A DNA stretch of 64,000 nt from Halobacillus karajensis (GCF_900108515.1 NZ_FNWW01000003.1:186001-250000), one strand, 5' to 3'. Positions 48,589 through 59,702 are shown, numbered from the stretch's first letter. Notes: generated by a model from the sequence alone, not told the origin. Made by a program: numbers and translations.

Positions 48589-49470
48589 ATGGTGAAAAGC
48601 ATGACAGGGTATGGAAAGCAATCGGTAGAAGTTGGTGAAACACAGATTCATGTAGAGATAAGGTCTGTGAATCATCGTTTTTTAGATATCTCCACTAAGA
48701 TTCCCCGAACGCTATTGTTTCTTGAGGAAAGATTAAAACAGGTAGTGAAGGAACAGTTATCCCGCGGGCGGATCGATATTTTTGTTACCATAGATGGAGA
48801 AGATCTCTTTGATAAAAAGATTGAAGTGAATTGGAAGATTGTCGATCAATACGTGAACAAATTGAAGGATTTGCAACGTCGTTATGATTTGACTGGTGAT
48901 ATATCTATTGATATGGTATCCAAGTTAGATGATGTTTTTTTAGAAAAAGAAATGAAAAACGATTCTGATGCACTAAAAATGGCTTTATTGAAGGCTGTTA
49001 AAGATGCTGTAACACAACTTGTACATATGCGCACAAATGAAGGAAGCGGGCTTGTGGAAGATCTAGTCAGGCGTGTCGACCAAGTCCGGTCATTTCTCAG
49101 CCGCCTTCATGAGAGACGTCCTGTGGTGATCGAAGAGTATAAAGAAAGGATTCGTTCCCGAATAGAAGAATTCACGGCAGAACAGATCCAACCTGATGAA
49201 ATAAAAGTTCTCCAGGAAGTCGCTTTACTAGCTGAAAAAGGGGACGTTACTGAAGAGTTGACAAGATTAGAGTCTCATTTATCCCAATTTGAAGAGGCGC
49301 TCACCCTTGATGAGCCTATAGGACGGAGGCTTGATTTCATCGTACAGGAAATGCATCGTGAAGTGAATACCATCGGATCGAAATCCAATGACGGACAGGT
49401 GACTGAAATGGTTGTGAATGTGAAGAGTGAGGTTGAAAAGATGAAAGAACAAGTGCAAAATGTCGAATAA
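48589..49470 (+). CDS. yloC: YicC/YloC-family endoribonuclease
   Basis: A 293-residue protein with the YicC N-terminal domain (MVKSMTGYGKQSVE, then VEIRSVNHRFLDISTKIPR at about residues 23-41 and LSRGRIDIFVTID) and the DUF1732 C-terminal domain (about 205-293: RRLDFIVQEMHREVNTIGSKSND). YicC proteins are RNases that act with PNPase. ATG 48589 was chosen by the conserved SMTG(Y/F)G start and the AGGTGG nine bases upstream. It is transcribed divergently from rqcH. Confidence 0.93.
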   Translation: MVKSMTGYGKQSVEVGETQIHVEIRSVNHRFLDISTKIPRTLLFLEERLKQVVKEQLSRGRIDIFVTIDGEDLFDKKIEVNWKIVDQYVNKLKDLQRRYDLTGDISIDMVSKLDDVFLEKEMKNDSDALKMALLKAVKDAVTQLVHMRTNEGSGLVEDLVRRVDQVRSFLSRLHERRPVVIEEYKERIRSRIEEFTAEQIQPDEIKVLQEVALLAEKGDVTEELTRLESHLSQFEEALTLDEPIGRRLDFIVQEMHREVNTIGSKSNDGQVTEMVVNVKSEVEKMKEQVQNVE

Positions 49471-49497
49471 CAATTGTGTTTACGCCTAGTTTTTTCA

Positions 49498-49503
49498 TAT
49501 AAT
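49498..49503 (+). promoter_or_regulatory. Candidate sigma-A -10 element of remA
   Basis: TATAAT, with TTGTGT 18 bases upstream (49474-49479) as a weak -35, lies 46 bases before remA. Confidence 0.5.
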
Positions 49504-49549
49504 AGAGATAGTCATTCATGTGTCTGGTCAGAAGAAGGAGGAGTCAGCT

Positions 49550-50442
<893 letters not shown>

Positions 50443-50444
50443 TC

Positions 50445-50672
50445 ATGATGTTAGAACCATCCATTGATTCCTTGCAGAAACAAATCAAATCCAAATATAC
50501 ACTTGTGACTCTTTCTGCAAGAAGAGCACGTGAACTAAAACAAGGAAGCGCACCAATGATCAGTCACTCGACTTCCCATCAGCAGGTGGGTGTCGCGCTT
50601 GAGGAGATCCGCGATGGGAAATTAACCTATATTGAAGCGGACGAAATCCAAGAACGAACAGAAACCACATAA
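50445..50672 (+). CDS. rpoZ: DNA-directed RNA polymerase subunit omega
   Basis: A 75-residue omega subunit: EPSIDSLQKQIKSKYTLVTLSARRARELK is the conserved core, with VALEEIRDGKLTY near the end. It helps fold the beta-prime subunit. Two adjacent ATGs (50445, 50448) share the GGAGG at 50430; comparison with B. subtilis favours the second, spacing the first. It is followed by an unusually long hairpin. Confidence 0.95.
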   Translation: MMLEPSIDSLQKQIKSKYTLVTLSARRARELKQGSAPMISHSTSHQQVGVALEEIRDGKLTYIEADEIQERTETT

Positions 50673-50683
50673 GAGATCAAACG

Positions 50684-50740
50684 ACGTAGGAAAAGCCGCG
50701 CTTCTTTATAGAAACAGCGCGGCTTTTCCTACGTGTTTTA
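50684..50740 (+). terminator. Very long hairpin after rpoZ
   Basis: An 18-base perfect stem (50684-50701 with 50717-50734) extends by four more pairs in the loop (TTCT 50702-50705 with AGAA 50710-50713). GTTTTA follows, a weak T-tail. It probably ends the remA-gmk-rpoZ unit. Confidence 0.7.
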
Positions 50741-50774
50741 GGGATAACATTTTTTCAGTAAAGGGGTCCGTCAG

Positions 50775-51980
50775 ATGTTGAATGGAAAAAAGATTGTACT
50801 CGGAGTGTCCGGCGGGATAGCCGCCTATAAAGCAGCTGCGTTGACCAGCAAGCTGGTCCAGGCAGGAGCAGAAGTCAAAGTGATTATGACACATAGCGCC
50901 CAAAAGTTTGTGGCGCCGACAACGTTTCAAGCCTTGTCAAGACAACCAGTCTATACAGATACTTTTGAGGAAGAGGATTCCACACAAATCCAACATATTG
51001 ATGTTGCTGATTGGGCCGATCTGTTTTTAATTGCTCCAGCGACCGCCAACGTAATAGGGAAACTTGCCGGTGGGCTTGCTGATGATATGTTATCAACAAC
51101 ATTACTTGCCACTGAAGCCCCGGTTTATATTGCTCCAGCAATGAACGTCCATATGTACAAACATCCAGCGGTCATGAAAAACATGAAACAGCTGGATGAA
51201 TGGGGCTTTCGGTTTATTGAACCCGGAGAGGGGTATCTTGCTTGCGGTTATGTAGGGAAAGGACGTCTTGAAGAGCCTGAAACGATTGTAGAGGTTCTCC
51301 AGGGGGAAGAGGATCGTCCTTTGTCCCTTACAGGAAGAAAAGTCCTGATTACAGCAGGACCCACCCGCGAAAAAATCGATCCGGTCCGTTATTTTACAAA
51401 TCCGTCGACAGGTAGGATGGGATATGCCTTAGCACAAAAAGCTCAGCAAATGGGAGCAGAAGTGACCCTCGTCTCAGGAAAGGTAACATTAGAACCCCCG
51501 GTGGGTGTTGATGTCATCCCGATAACAACAGCCCAGGAAATGTACGAGGAAGTGATGCGGGCGTATTCGGAACAGGATATCGTCATCAAGTCGGCTGCCG
51601 TAGCAGATTACCGGCCAAAAGTAACCTATGAACAAAAGATGAAAAAAACGCCTGGGGAGTATGTAGTGGAAATGGAACGGACAAAGGATATTTTAATGGA
51701 ACTCGGGCAACGCAAAGAACACCAATACTTAATTGGTTTCGCTGCGGAAACAATGGATATGGAGAGGTACGGAAGAGAAAAACTCGCGAAGAAGAACCTG
51801 GACGCTGTCGTTATTAATAATGTTTCAGAAGAAGGTTCCGGGTTCGGTACAGAAACGAACGCTTCCTTGCTCATCACGAAGAAAGGCCAGGAGATGGCCT
51901 ATCCATTAATGAGCAAGCAGGAGCTTGCAGAAAACATTTTACTTGCAGCCATCCAAGAGATGGAGAGTGAGAATCGTTGA
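50775..51980 (+). CDS. coaBC: Bifunctional phosphopantothenoylcysteine decarboxylase/phosphopantothenate-cysteine ligase
   Basis: A 401-residue two-domain enzyme of coenzyme A synthesis. The N-terminal flavin-dependent CoaC domain has LGVSGGIAAYKAA (about residues 8-20), the active-site His in TFEEEDSTQIQHIDVADWAD and PAMNVHMY (about 122-129). The C-terminal CoaB ligase has KVLITAGPTREKIDPVRYFTNPSTGRMG (about 190-217). AAAGGGG precedes the ATG. Its stop overlaps priA by four bases. Confidence 0.96.
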   Translation: MLNGKKIVLGVSGGIAAYKAAALTSKLVQAGAEVKVIMTHSAQKFVAPTTFQALSRQPVYTDTFEEEDSTQIQHIDVADWADLFLIAPATANVIGKLAGGLADDMLSTTLLATEAPVYIAPAMNVHMYKHPAVMKNMKQLDEWGFRFIEPGEGYLACGYVGKGRLEEPETIVEVLQGEEDRPLSLTGRKVLITAGPTREKIDPVRYFTNPSTGRMGYALAQKAQQMGAEVTLVSGKVTLEPPVGVDVIPITTAQEMYEEVMRAYSEQDIVIKSAAVADYRPKVTYEQKMKKTPGEYVVEMERTKDILMELGQRKEHQYLIGFAAETMDMERYGREKLAKKNLDAVVINNVSEEGSGFGTETNASLLITKKGQEMAYPLMSKQELAENILLAAIQEMESENR

Positions 51981-54385
51981 TTGCGAACGTCATCGTTGAT
52001 GTACCCTCCCAAAATACCAATCGATTGTTCGATTATGAAATACCTGAAAAATTTGAAGGGATCGTTCAACCGGGTGTCCGAGTGATTGTTCCATTTGGTC
52101 CGCGTAAGATTTTAGGATATGTCATTACTCTCTCAGAAACGAGTGCTTTTTCATCTGTTAAAAAAATCACGGACGTTCTGGATGTTATTCCTACGTTAAC
52201 AGACGAACTTCTACAGTTAGGTAAATGGCTTTCTCGTAATACCCTCAGCTATTACATTTCCTGCCTGCAGGTCATGCTTCCTCAAGTGATGAAGGCTAAG
52301 TATCGAAAAGAACTTTGGAAGTTGACAGAAGAGCCGTTAAATTCAGAGCTTGATGCTTTTTTTGATGGGCGGGCGGTTGTGGACTTTGAAGAGTTTGAAC
52401 AATCCGGCATCAGCTATCACACCCTGCGAAAACATATGGATGACGGAGTTTTAGATGTCCACTATGAAGTGAAAAGCAGGGAAACAAAAAAGACAGTAAC
52501 CAATGTCGAGCCTGTTTTAAGTAGTATGGAACTTGAGGAGAAGCTTGTCGATCTCTCTCCCCAAGCGAAGAAACAGCGGAAGATTATAGAATATTTCCTT
52601 GAATACCCGGAAACGATTGAAAAAAAACGGTTGCTGGAAGAGCTGTCGACGACCAGTGCTTCATTGAAACCTTTAGTGAATCAGGGAATCCTTCGGGAAT
52701 TCAAAAAGGAAGTCTTCAGAGATCCCTATGGTGATCGGGAATTCGAACGGACAGAACCATTCCCCCTTACGAACGAGCAGGAAACAGCCATTGAACCGAT
52801 CCTTCAGAATATTGAAGATCAGACACATGATGTCTTCCTGCTGCATGGGGTTACAGGGAGTGGAAAAACCGAAGTCTATCTACAATCGATTCAGCAAGTT
52901 ATTGATAAAGGGGAAGAAGCGATTATGCTCGTCCCGGAAATCGCACTTACCCCACAAATGGTTGAACGGTTCAAGGGAAGATTTGGCTCCAAAGTAGCCG
53001 TGCTTCACAGTGCTTTATCTGCGGGGGAAAAGTATGATGAATGGCGCAAAATTCAGCGCCGGGAAGTACAAGTGGTTGTGGGCGCAAGATCAGCTATTTT
53101 TGCCCCCTTTACGAGAATAGGATTAATTATTATTGATGAAGAACATGAGACCAGTTATAAACAAGAAGATCGAACGAGGTATCATGCCAGAGACGTAGCC
53201 ATTAAGAGGGGAAAAACTCACCAATGTCCGGTGGTTCTCGGGAGTGCCACCCCGGCACTTGAGAGTTATGCGCGTGCTGTGAAGGGGAATTATAAACTCT
53301 TGACGATGAGCAAGCGGATGAATGAATCCGTCATGCCTGAAGTTGAACTCGTCGATATGCGTGAAGAGTTGCACAGCGGCAATCGTTCGATGTTTTCCAT
53401 TGTATTAAAGGAAAAGATAGAAGAAAGGATCGCCCGTGGAGAACAAGTGGTCCTGTTTCTTAACCGCCGCGGTTATTCAACATTTGTGATGTGCAGAGAC
53501 TGTGGGCATGTGAGTGAATGTCCACACTGTGATATTGCCTTGACTTATCATAAGAGACAGAATCGCTTAAAATGCCATTACTGTTCACACGAAGAGCCAA
53601 TGCCAAGCGAATGTCCAGAATGTGAAAGTAAAACGATCCGTTACTTCGGTACAGGTACACAAAAAGTGGAAGAAGCCTTGCAAGAATTGATACCCGAAGC
53701 GAGGGTCATCCGTATGGATGTAGATACGACTCGTCGTAAAGGGGCACATGAACAGCATTTAAAAAAGTTTGGTGATGGGAAAGCAGATATATTGCTTGGA
53801 ACACAGATGATTGCGAAAGGGCTGGACTTTGGAAATGTCACTTTGGTAGGAGTGCTTGCAGCTGACGCCCTGCTTAACTTACCGGATTTTCGTGCTTCCG
53901 AAAAAACGTTTCAATTGTTAACACAAGTCAGTGGAAGGGCGGGCAGACATGAAAAAGCAGGGGAAGTGGTTGTACAGACCTATTCCCCGGAGCATTACAG
54001 CATAGAGCTTGCCAGCCAATATGATTATGAACAATTCTTTAAAGAAGAAATGAAACTTAGAAAAGCCTTTCGCTACCCTCCCTATTTTTATCTGACATTA
54101 TTTACAATCTCTCATCCTAATCAGTTAAAAGTACAGGAAGTCACTCAAAAAATAACGATGTTTATGCAGCAGAGACTTTCCGATAAAGCCTATGTGCTCG
54201 GACCTACCCCCTCTGCTTTAACTCGGATCAATAATAGATATCGCTATCAATGCATGATAAAATATAAGAATGAACCTGAGCAGCGAACATTCGTTGAACG
54301 GATATTACACTACTATGAAGATGAAATGAAACAAGAAAATGGATTGCAGATCACGGTTGATTTTCAACCGTATCAGCTGATGTAA
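51977..54385 (+). CDS. priA: Primosomal replication restart helicase PriA
   Basis: An 802-residue superfamily 2 helicase that reloads the replisome at stalled forks. The N-terminal DNA-binding domain (IVDVPSQNTNRLFDYEIP) is followed by Walker A LLHGVTGSGKTEVY (about residues 288-301), DEEH (about 386), and an inserted zinc-binding region with eight cysteines (CRDCGHVSECPHC, CHYCSHE, CPECES, about 505-555). Start is TTG 51977 in a TTGA overlap with coaBC. Length is normal. Confidence 0.96.
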   Translation: MIANVIVDVPSQNTNRLFDYEIPEKFEGIVQPGVRVIVPFGPRKILGYVITLSETSAFSSVKKITDVLDVIPTLTDELLQLGKWLSRNTLSYYISCLQVMLPQVMKAKYRKELWKLTEEPLNSELDAFFDGRAVVDFEEFEQSGISYHTLRKHMDDGVLDVHYEVKSRETKKTVTNVEPVLSSMELEEKLVDLSPQAKKQRKIIEYFLEYPETIEKKRLLEELSTTSASLKPLVNQGILREFKKEVFRDPYGDREFERTEPFPLTNEQETAIEPILQNIEDQTHDVFLLHGVTGSGKTEVYLQSIQQVIDKGEEAIMLVPEIALTPQMVERFKGRFGSKVAVLHSALSAGEKYDEWRKIQRREVQVVVGARSAIFAPFTRIGLIIIDEEHETSYKQEDRTRYHARDVAIKRGKTHQCPVVLGSATPALESYARAVKGNYKLLTMSKRMNESVMPEVELVDMREELHSGNRSMFSIVLKEKIEERIARGEQVVLFLNRRGYSTFVMCRDCGHVSECPHCDIALTYHKRQNRLKCHYCSHEEPMPSECPECESKTIRYFGTGTQKVEEALQELIPEARVIRMDVDTTRRKGAHEQHLKKFGDGKADILLGTQMIAKGLDFGNVTLVGVLAADALLNLPDFRASEKTFQLLTQVSGRAGRHEKAGEVVVQTYSPEHYSIELASQYDYEQFFKEEMKLRKAFRYPPYFYLTLFTISHPNQLKVQEVTQKITMFMQQRLSDKAYVLGPTPSALTRINNRYRYQCMIKYKNEPEQRTFVERILHYYEDEMKQENGLQITVDFQPYQLM

Positions 54386-54406
54386 GCAAGAAGGGAGCAA
54401 CAAGTC

Positions 54407-55354
54407 ATGACACGAATCGCATTCATGGGTACACCGGATTTTGCCGTGCCCGTCCTTGACCGGATTATTGAAGAGGGGTATGAAGTCGTCCTCGTTATTA
54501 CCCAGCCGGATCGACCAAAGGGGAGAAAGAAGACGCTGACCCCTCCTCCTGTTAAAGTAGCGGCAGAAAAACACGGAATCCCTGTATTCCAGCCACAAAA
54601 AATCAAAGATGAATATAAAGAAGTCCTTGCTTATGATCCAGATCTGATCGTAACCGCTGCGTTCGGACAAATTTTACCGGAGGCTTTACTAAAGGAGCCT
54701 GAACACGGATGTATTAATGTTCATGCTTCTCTGCTTCCAGAATTTCGCGGGGGAGCACCTATTCATTACAGCATTCTTGAAGGGAAAAAGGAAACGGGAG
54801 TCACCATAATGTATATGGTCAAGCAACTCGACGCCGGAGATATGCTGGCCAAAGTGAATGTTCCCATTGAAGATAGCGACCATGTCGGGACGCTCCATGA
54901 CAAACTTTCCGTAGCTGGGGCCGATCTGCTTGCTGACACCCTGCCCCGGTTATTAGCTGGGGAAATTACTCCTGAGGCTCAGGACGAGACTAAAGTGACA
55001 TTTGCCTCTAACATAAAAAGGGAACAAGAACTCATCGATTGGAATAAAGACCAGCAAACGGTTTATAACCATGTGCGTGGACTCCACCCGTGGCCTGTGG
55101 CTTACACATTTTGGAGTGGAAAACCTATGAAAGTCTGGTGGGTAGAAAAGGTAGAAGGATGGTTTACAGAGCCCCCGGGAACGGTCGCACGTATTGACGA
55201 AGATGGATTCGTTGTAACAACAGGAGATCGTCAGGGCGTGAAGGTCGTATCTTTGCAGCCTTCGGGGAAAAAGAAAATGGATGGGCAGTCGTTTATAAAC
55301 GGAGCTGGCCAGTCCTTGCAAGTCGGTGACCGTCTGGGGGAGAAAAATGACTAA
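54407..55354 (+). CDS. fmt: Methionyl-tRNA formyltransferase
   Basis: A 315-residue transferase that formylates initiator Met-tRNA. The folate-binding core has [17 protein letters not shown] (about residues 2-18), and the active site [20 protein letters not shown] (about 105-124). A C-terminal OB-like domain contacts tRNA. AAGGGAG precedes the ATG. The usual neighbour def (peptide deformylase) is not present between priA and fmt. Confidence 0.96.
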   Translation: MTRIAFMGTPDFAVPVLDRIIEEGYEVVLVITQPDRPKGRKKTLTPPPVKVAAEKHGIPVFQPQKIKDEYKEVLAYDPDLIVTAAFGQILPEALLKEPEHGCINVHASLLPEFRGGAPIHYSILEGKKETGVTIMYMVKQLDAGDMLAKVNVPIEDSDHVGTLHDKLSVAGADLLADTLPRLLAGEITPEAQDETKVTFASNIKREQELIDWNKDQQTVYNHVRGLHPWPVAYTFWSGKPMKVWWVEKVEGWFTEPPGTVARIDEDGFVVTTGDRQGVKVVSLQPSGKKKMDGQSFINGAGQSLQVGDRLGEKND

Positions 55355-56693
55355 ATATACGTTAAGAGAAGCCGCCTTAGAGCTTTTAACCAGGATTGGT
55401 GAACAAGGTGGGTTCAGTCATGTTTTACTTGATCGTGAAATTTCAAAACAAAAGCTCTCTCGCCAGGACGGTGCGTTGCTAACTGAAATTGTATATGGGA
55501 CATTACAACGGAGGGACCTCATCGACTTCTATATTCAGCCCTATATAGCAAAACAGAAAAAAATTAAGCCGTGGGTGCGTTGGCTTCTCTATATGTCTGT
55601 TTATCAAATGACTTTTCTTGAAAGAGTTCCGGATCATGCGATTATTCATGAGGCCGTAGAGATTTCCAAAAAACGTGGACATAAAGGCATCTCCTCTTTC
55701 ATTAATGGAGTGCTTCGTAATGTACAACGGAAAGGGGTCCAATCTCTTGAGAAAATCGAGGATCCTGTTGAGCGTCTGATCATAGAAACAAGTCATCCGA
55801 AGTGGTTGGTCGACCGCTGGGTGAAGCAGTATGGCGTGGATACAACAAAAGCCATGTGTGAGGCGAATAATCATCATTTACCATTGTCCCTCCGTGTGCA
55901 GCCCCTTAGGATCACTCGGAAGGATGCAATGAACCAGTTGCGTAAGGATGGGTTTAAGGTAGAAGAAAGCGTCCTGTCTCCTCAAGGATTCATTGTATTA
56001 GAAGGCGCGGTGCTCGCTCATCCTCTTTTTCATGAAGGGTATCTCACCGTTCAGGATCAGAGTTCCATGCTGGTGGCTGAGATGATGGACCTTCAAGAAA
56101 AGATGAAGGTTCTTGATGCGTGCAGTGCACCGGGAGGGAAAACGACCCATATGGCTGAGAAAATGTCAGACCGCGGGGAAGTTATTGCGTATGATTTACA
56201 TGAAAAAAAGGCTAAACTTGTGAGTAAGAAAGCGGAACAACTTCAGTTGACTTCTATTACGGCAAACCAGGCTGATTCTAGAGAACTTAGCGAAAAGCAT
56301 CCTACTGGATCCTTTGACAGAATATTGCTTGATGCTCCTTGTTCTGGTCTTGGCGTATTACGAGGCAAGCCAGATATTAAATACCATAAAAAAGAAGAAG
56401 ATATTTTCACATTAAGAAAGATTCAGGATGAACTTTTGAATGAAGTAGCTCCATTATTAAAATCCAACGGGAAACTTGTTTATAGTACATGCACGGTTGA
56501 CCAGCACGAAAATGAAGAAGCCGTCCAACATTTTTTAAACAAACATCCGGACTTTGAGGTGGATGAAACTTTCTTTAAAGAACTGCCGGAACCGCTTCAA
56601 AATGGGACGGGGATTTCCGATAAGGGTCTCCAATTGTTTCCGCATGAATGGGATACCGATGGTTTTTTCTTGACCCGCTTTACAAAAAAGTAA
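55347..56693 (+). CDS. rsmB: 16S rRNA (cytosine(967)-C(5))-methyltransferase
   Basis: A 448-residue enzyme with an N-terminal NusB-like RNA-binding domain (about residues 1-140) and a SAM methyltransferase domain. Motifs: [16 protein letters not shown] (about 254-269), [16 protein letters not shown] (about 328-343) and YSTCTV with the nucleophilic Cys (about 377-382). The ATG at 55347, inside the end of fmt (8-base overlap), follows GGGGGAG. The usual next gene, rlmN, is absent. Confidence 0.95.
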   Translation: MTKYTLREAALELLTRIGEQGGFSHVLLDREISKQKLSRQDGALLTEIVYGTLQRRDLIDFYIQPYIAKQKKIKPWVRWLLYMSVYQMTFLERVPDHAIIHEAVEISKKRGHKGISSFINGVLRNVQRKGVQSLEKIEDPVERLIIETSHPKWLVDRWVKQYGVDTTKAMCEANNHHLPLSLRVQPLRITRKDAMNQLRKDGFKVEESVLSPQGFIVLEGAVLAHPLFHEGYLTVQDQSSMLVAEMMDLQEKMKVLDACSAPGGKTTHMAEKMSDRGEVIAYDLHEKKAKLVSKKAEQLQLTSITANQADSRELSEKHPTGSFDRILLDAPCSGLGVLRGKPDIKYHKKEEDIFTLRKIQDELLNEVAPLLKSNGKLVYSTCTVDQHENEEAVQHFLNKHPDFEVDETFFKELPEPLQNGTGISDKGLQLFPHEWDTDGFFLTRFTKK

Positions 56694-56728
56694 TCCTCAC
56701 ATGATCGCTCAGTTCTTATAAGGAACCG

Positions 56729-56777
56729 GGAAGTCTGTTTTAGTTATAGGAAGTTTGTGCAGACTTCCTGTTTTCTT
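56729..56777 (+). terminator. Three-element terminator region after rsmB
   Basis: CAGACTTCC (56760-56768) can pair with GGAAGTCTG (56729-56737), nine perfect pairs, or with the nearer AGGAAGTTTG (56748-56757). TGTTTTCTTT follows. The nearer pairing makes a compact terminator; the first segment could compete with it. Confidence 0.55.
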
Positions 56778-56875
56778 TCTAATTAGAGCTGAAGCTGGGC
56801 AAAAAATAGAGCCACTCAAAAAACGGCATATCCAAGGTTGGGGGATGTGTCATAAGAAAAGAGGTAGGTGAGACC

Positions 56876-57640
56876 ATGATCGGTTATTATCAGACAGACC
56901 AGGGAAAAGTAAGGGTTCATAATGAAGATGCCGGTGGCGTCTTTCATAACGATGCAGGTCAAACGCTTGCTATCGTAGCTGATGGGATGGGGGGGCACCA
57001 AGCCGGTGATGTGGCAAGCCAGATGACGACTTCCCATTTACATACGAAATGGCAGGAGATTGAAAAAATTGAAACCCCTGATGATGCTGAAAAATGGATC
57101 AAAGAAACGGTCCTTGCTGCGAATAACGAAATTAAAACGTATGCAAATGAACATGATGAATGTGCTGGAATGGGGACGACTGTTGTCGTCGCTTTATGTA
57201 CAGAACAGTTTGCAACGATCGGTCATATTGGGGACAGCCGTTGCTATTTCGCAAACGCTTATGGCTTTAATGCGATTACAGAAGATCATTCTCTCGTTAA
57301 TGAACTTGTTCGATCAGGTCAAATTACGGAGGAACAAGCCGAACACCATCCACGGAAGAATGTGTTGCTGAAAGCCATTGGAACAGAATATGACTTGACG
57401 GCAGACGTAAAAACATTGGAATTTGAAGAAGATGACCGCCTTCTTTTATGTACGGATGGTCTGACGAATAAAGTCACGGATGAAGAGCTTCGTGAACTGC
57501 AAAACCATCAAGGGGACTGGGCAGACTTCACGCAAAAAATGGTAGACCTTGCCAATGAACGGGGTGGCGAAGATAATATCACACTTGCTGTGGTCCATCA
57601 TTGCCAACTGCCTTCTGATGAGAAAGAAGGTGCAGAATAA
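56876..57640 (+). CDS. prpC: PP2C-family protein serine/threonine phosphatase PrpC
   Basis: A 254-residue metal-dependent phosphatase. PP2C motifs: VRVHNEDAGGVF (Asp near residue 18), IVADGMGGHQAGDVAS (about 35-50), GHIGDSRCYF (about 116-125), LCTDGLTN (about 188-195) and GGEDNITL (about 227-234). It reverses phosphorylation by PrkC, encoded directly downstream with a one-base overlap. AGGTGAG precedes the ATG. Confidence 0.95.
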   Translation: MIGYYQTDQGKVRVHNEDAGGVFHNDAGQTLAIVADGMGGHQAGDVASQMTTSHLHTKWQEIEKIETPDDAEKWIKETVLAANNEIKTYANEHDECAGMGTTVVVALCTEQFATIGHIGDSRCYFANAYGFNAITEDHSLVNELVRSGQITEEQAEHHPRKNVLLKAIGTEYDLTADVKTLEFEEDDRLLLCTDGLTNKVTDEELRELQNHQGDWADFTQKMVDLANERGGEDNITLAVVHHCQLPSDEKEGAE

Positions 57641-59691
57641 TGTTGAATAACCGTCTCCTTAACGACCGTTATCGTGTACAAGAGATGATCGGTGGCGGCG
57701 GTATGGCGAATGTCTACCTGGCTCACGACACGATTTTAGATAGAGAAGTCGCCATAAAGGTATTGCGGTTGGAGCATGGCAATGATGAAGAATTCATTGC
57801 TCGCTTTCATAGAGAGGCACAGTCAGCTACAAGTTTATCTCATCCGAATATTGTGAACATCTATGATGTCGGTGAAGAAGAGGACATTTATTTTATGGTC
57901 ATGGAGTATGTCGATGGAATGACGTTGAAGCAATATATTCAGCAGCATAGTCCCGTAGATGTAACAGAAGCAGTAGATATAATGAAACAGATTGCTTCCG
58001 CTATTGCCCATGCCCATGACAATGAAATTGTTCATAGAGACATTAAACCCCAAAATATTCTAATTGATCATTATGGTCATGTGAAAGTGACAGACTTTGG
58101 AATCGCTATGGCGCTGAGTGCTACAGCTTTAACTCAAACAAACTCTGTTTTAGGTTCTGTCCATTACTTATCACCAGAACAGGCCAGAGGGGGAATGGCG
58201 ACGAAAAAATCCGATGTTTATTCATTGGGTATCGTTTTTTTCGAGCTATTAACAGGAAGGTTGCCTTTTTCCGGAGAATCCCCCGTGTCGATTGCATTAA
58301 AGCATCTCCAGCATGAAACTCCTTCTTTAAGGCGTTGGAATGCTGATTTACCGCAAAGTGTTGAGAATATTGTGCTGAAATCAACCGCCAAGGATCCTTT
58401 TCATAGATATAGTTCTGTATTGGAAATGGAGAATGATATCGAAACGAGTCTTGAACCTTACCGATCCGATGAGCCTGTTTTTACTCTTCCAGATGACGAT
58501 GATGATGAAAAGACCAAAGCGATCCCGGTCATTACTAATGAAGCCTATGAAGATTCTAAAGATCAAGACACGATTATTAACACGAATGATCATAAGCCTC
58601 TTCATCAGTCTTCATCGACGCCAACGAACACTGATCAAGAACCTGAGAATGACGAGCCAGTAAAAGGGAAGAAAAAGAAAAAACGAAAAGTTTGGCCATG
58701 GATCCTTACCCTCGTTTTGTTTTTAATCATTGGAGGGGTAGCGGCTTTATTTCTTATCCCTGGCATTATACAACCGGCGAATGTGGAAATCCCTGATCTT
58801 TCCGGTGAAGAATATGAAACAGCGTACAGTGAACTTAGTGATTTAAAATTAAGTGTCAAGAGGGAGACGCGTTTCTCGGAGGATGTGGAAGAAGGAGACG
58901 TTATTGGTACAGATCCAGAAGCAGGCATGACAGTTAAAGAAGGTTCAGAAGTAACGGTTTACCTTAGTAATGGGAAAGAACGGACAGAGTTTCCGGATTA
59001 CTCGGGAGAAGATTATGAAAAAGTGAAAGAAGAATTAGAAAGTAAAGGATTCGGAGAAATTCGCTCTTTCACTCAATCAAGTGATCGTCCACCAGGGGAA
59101 ATTCTCGAACATGTGACTCCAAGTCCAGGCGAAAGCGTGATCCCCGAAGAAACGAATGTTACCTTTCAAGTCAGTGGCGGCCCGCCTACTTTCGAACTTA
59201 GTAGTTTAGAAGGGGTCAGTCAGCAAAATGCAACGGACTATTTGGAAAGGCGTGGACTTCATGTCGAAGTAAATCATGAGTATTCGTCAGAGATAAAAAA
59301 TGGGAATGTTATTAGCCAGGAACCCGCAGCATTTACAGAAGTAAAAGAAGGAGATACGGTGGCGCTCGTCGTTTCACAAGGACCTAAACCTCAGCCTCCT
59401 CGTGATGAAACTGTACAGATAGAAGTGCCATACGAGGCACCTGAGGATGAAGAACAAAGGGATGAAGGACAGGGAGAACAAGGAGCAGAAGAGGCAGAAG
59501 AGCCTGAAGGTCAGCACGTGTTGATTTATGTCAATGATGCAGAAAGAGATGATTCGACACCAGTGATTGATGAAACAATTACGGAGACGAAGACGTATGA
59601 GATAACCATGACTATCGAGCCTGGAGAAGTGGCCACATATAGAGTGATGAAAGATGATGAAGTCATTGATGAAGGTGAAGTATCGTATTAA
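57640..59691 (+). CDS. prkC: PASTA-domain serine/threonine protein kinase PrkC
   Basis: A 683-residue membrane kinase. The cytoplasmic kinase domain (residues 1-270) shows GGGGMANVYLA, AIKVLR, HRDIKPQNIL and DFG, with activation-loop threonines in TALTQTNSVLGSVHYLSPEQ. A Lys-rich segment precedes one transmembrane helix (about 350-375); three PASTA domains follow (about 380-446, 448-515, 516-583), then an acidic Glu/Gln linker and a C-terminal beta domain (about 620-683). PASTA domains bind muropeptides, and in B. subtilis PrkC signals germination and stationary-phase responses. The ATG overlaps the prpC stop. Confidence 0.96.
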   Translation: MLNNRLLNDRYRVQEMIGGGGMANVYLAHDTILDREVAIKVLRLEHGNDEEFIARFHREAQSATSLSHPNIVNIYDVGEEEDIYFMVMEYVDGMTLKQYIQQHSPVDVTEAVDIMKQIASAIAHAHDNEIVHRDIKPQNILIDHYGHVKVTDFGIAMALSATALTQTNSVLGSVHYLSPEQARGGMATKKSDVYSLGIVFFELLTGRLPFSGESPVSIALKHLQHETPSLRRWNADLPQSVENIVLKSTAKDPFHRYSSVLEMENDIETSLEPYRSDEPVFTLPDDDDDEKTKAIPVITNEAYEDSKDQDTIINTNDHKPLHQSSSTPTNTDQEPENDEPVKGKKKKKRKVWPWILTLVLFLIIGGVAALFLIPGIIQPANVEIPDLSGEEYETAYSELSDLKLSVKRETRFSEDVEEGDVIGTDPEAGMTVKEGSEVTVYLSNGKERTEFPDYSGEDYEKVKEELESKGFGEIRSFTQSSDRPPGEILEHVTPSPGESVIPEETNVTFQVSGGPPTFELSSLEGVSQQNATDYLERRGLHVEVNHEYSSEIKNGNVISQEPAAFTEVKEGDTVALVVSQGPKPQPPRDETVQIEVPYEAPEDEEQRDEGQGEQGAEEAEEPEGQHVLIYVNDAERDDSTPVIDETITETKTYEITMTIEPGEVATYRVMKDDEVIDEGEVSY

Positions 59692-59702
59692 GAGGTGAAA
59701 AA

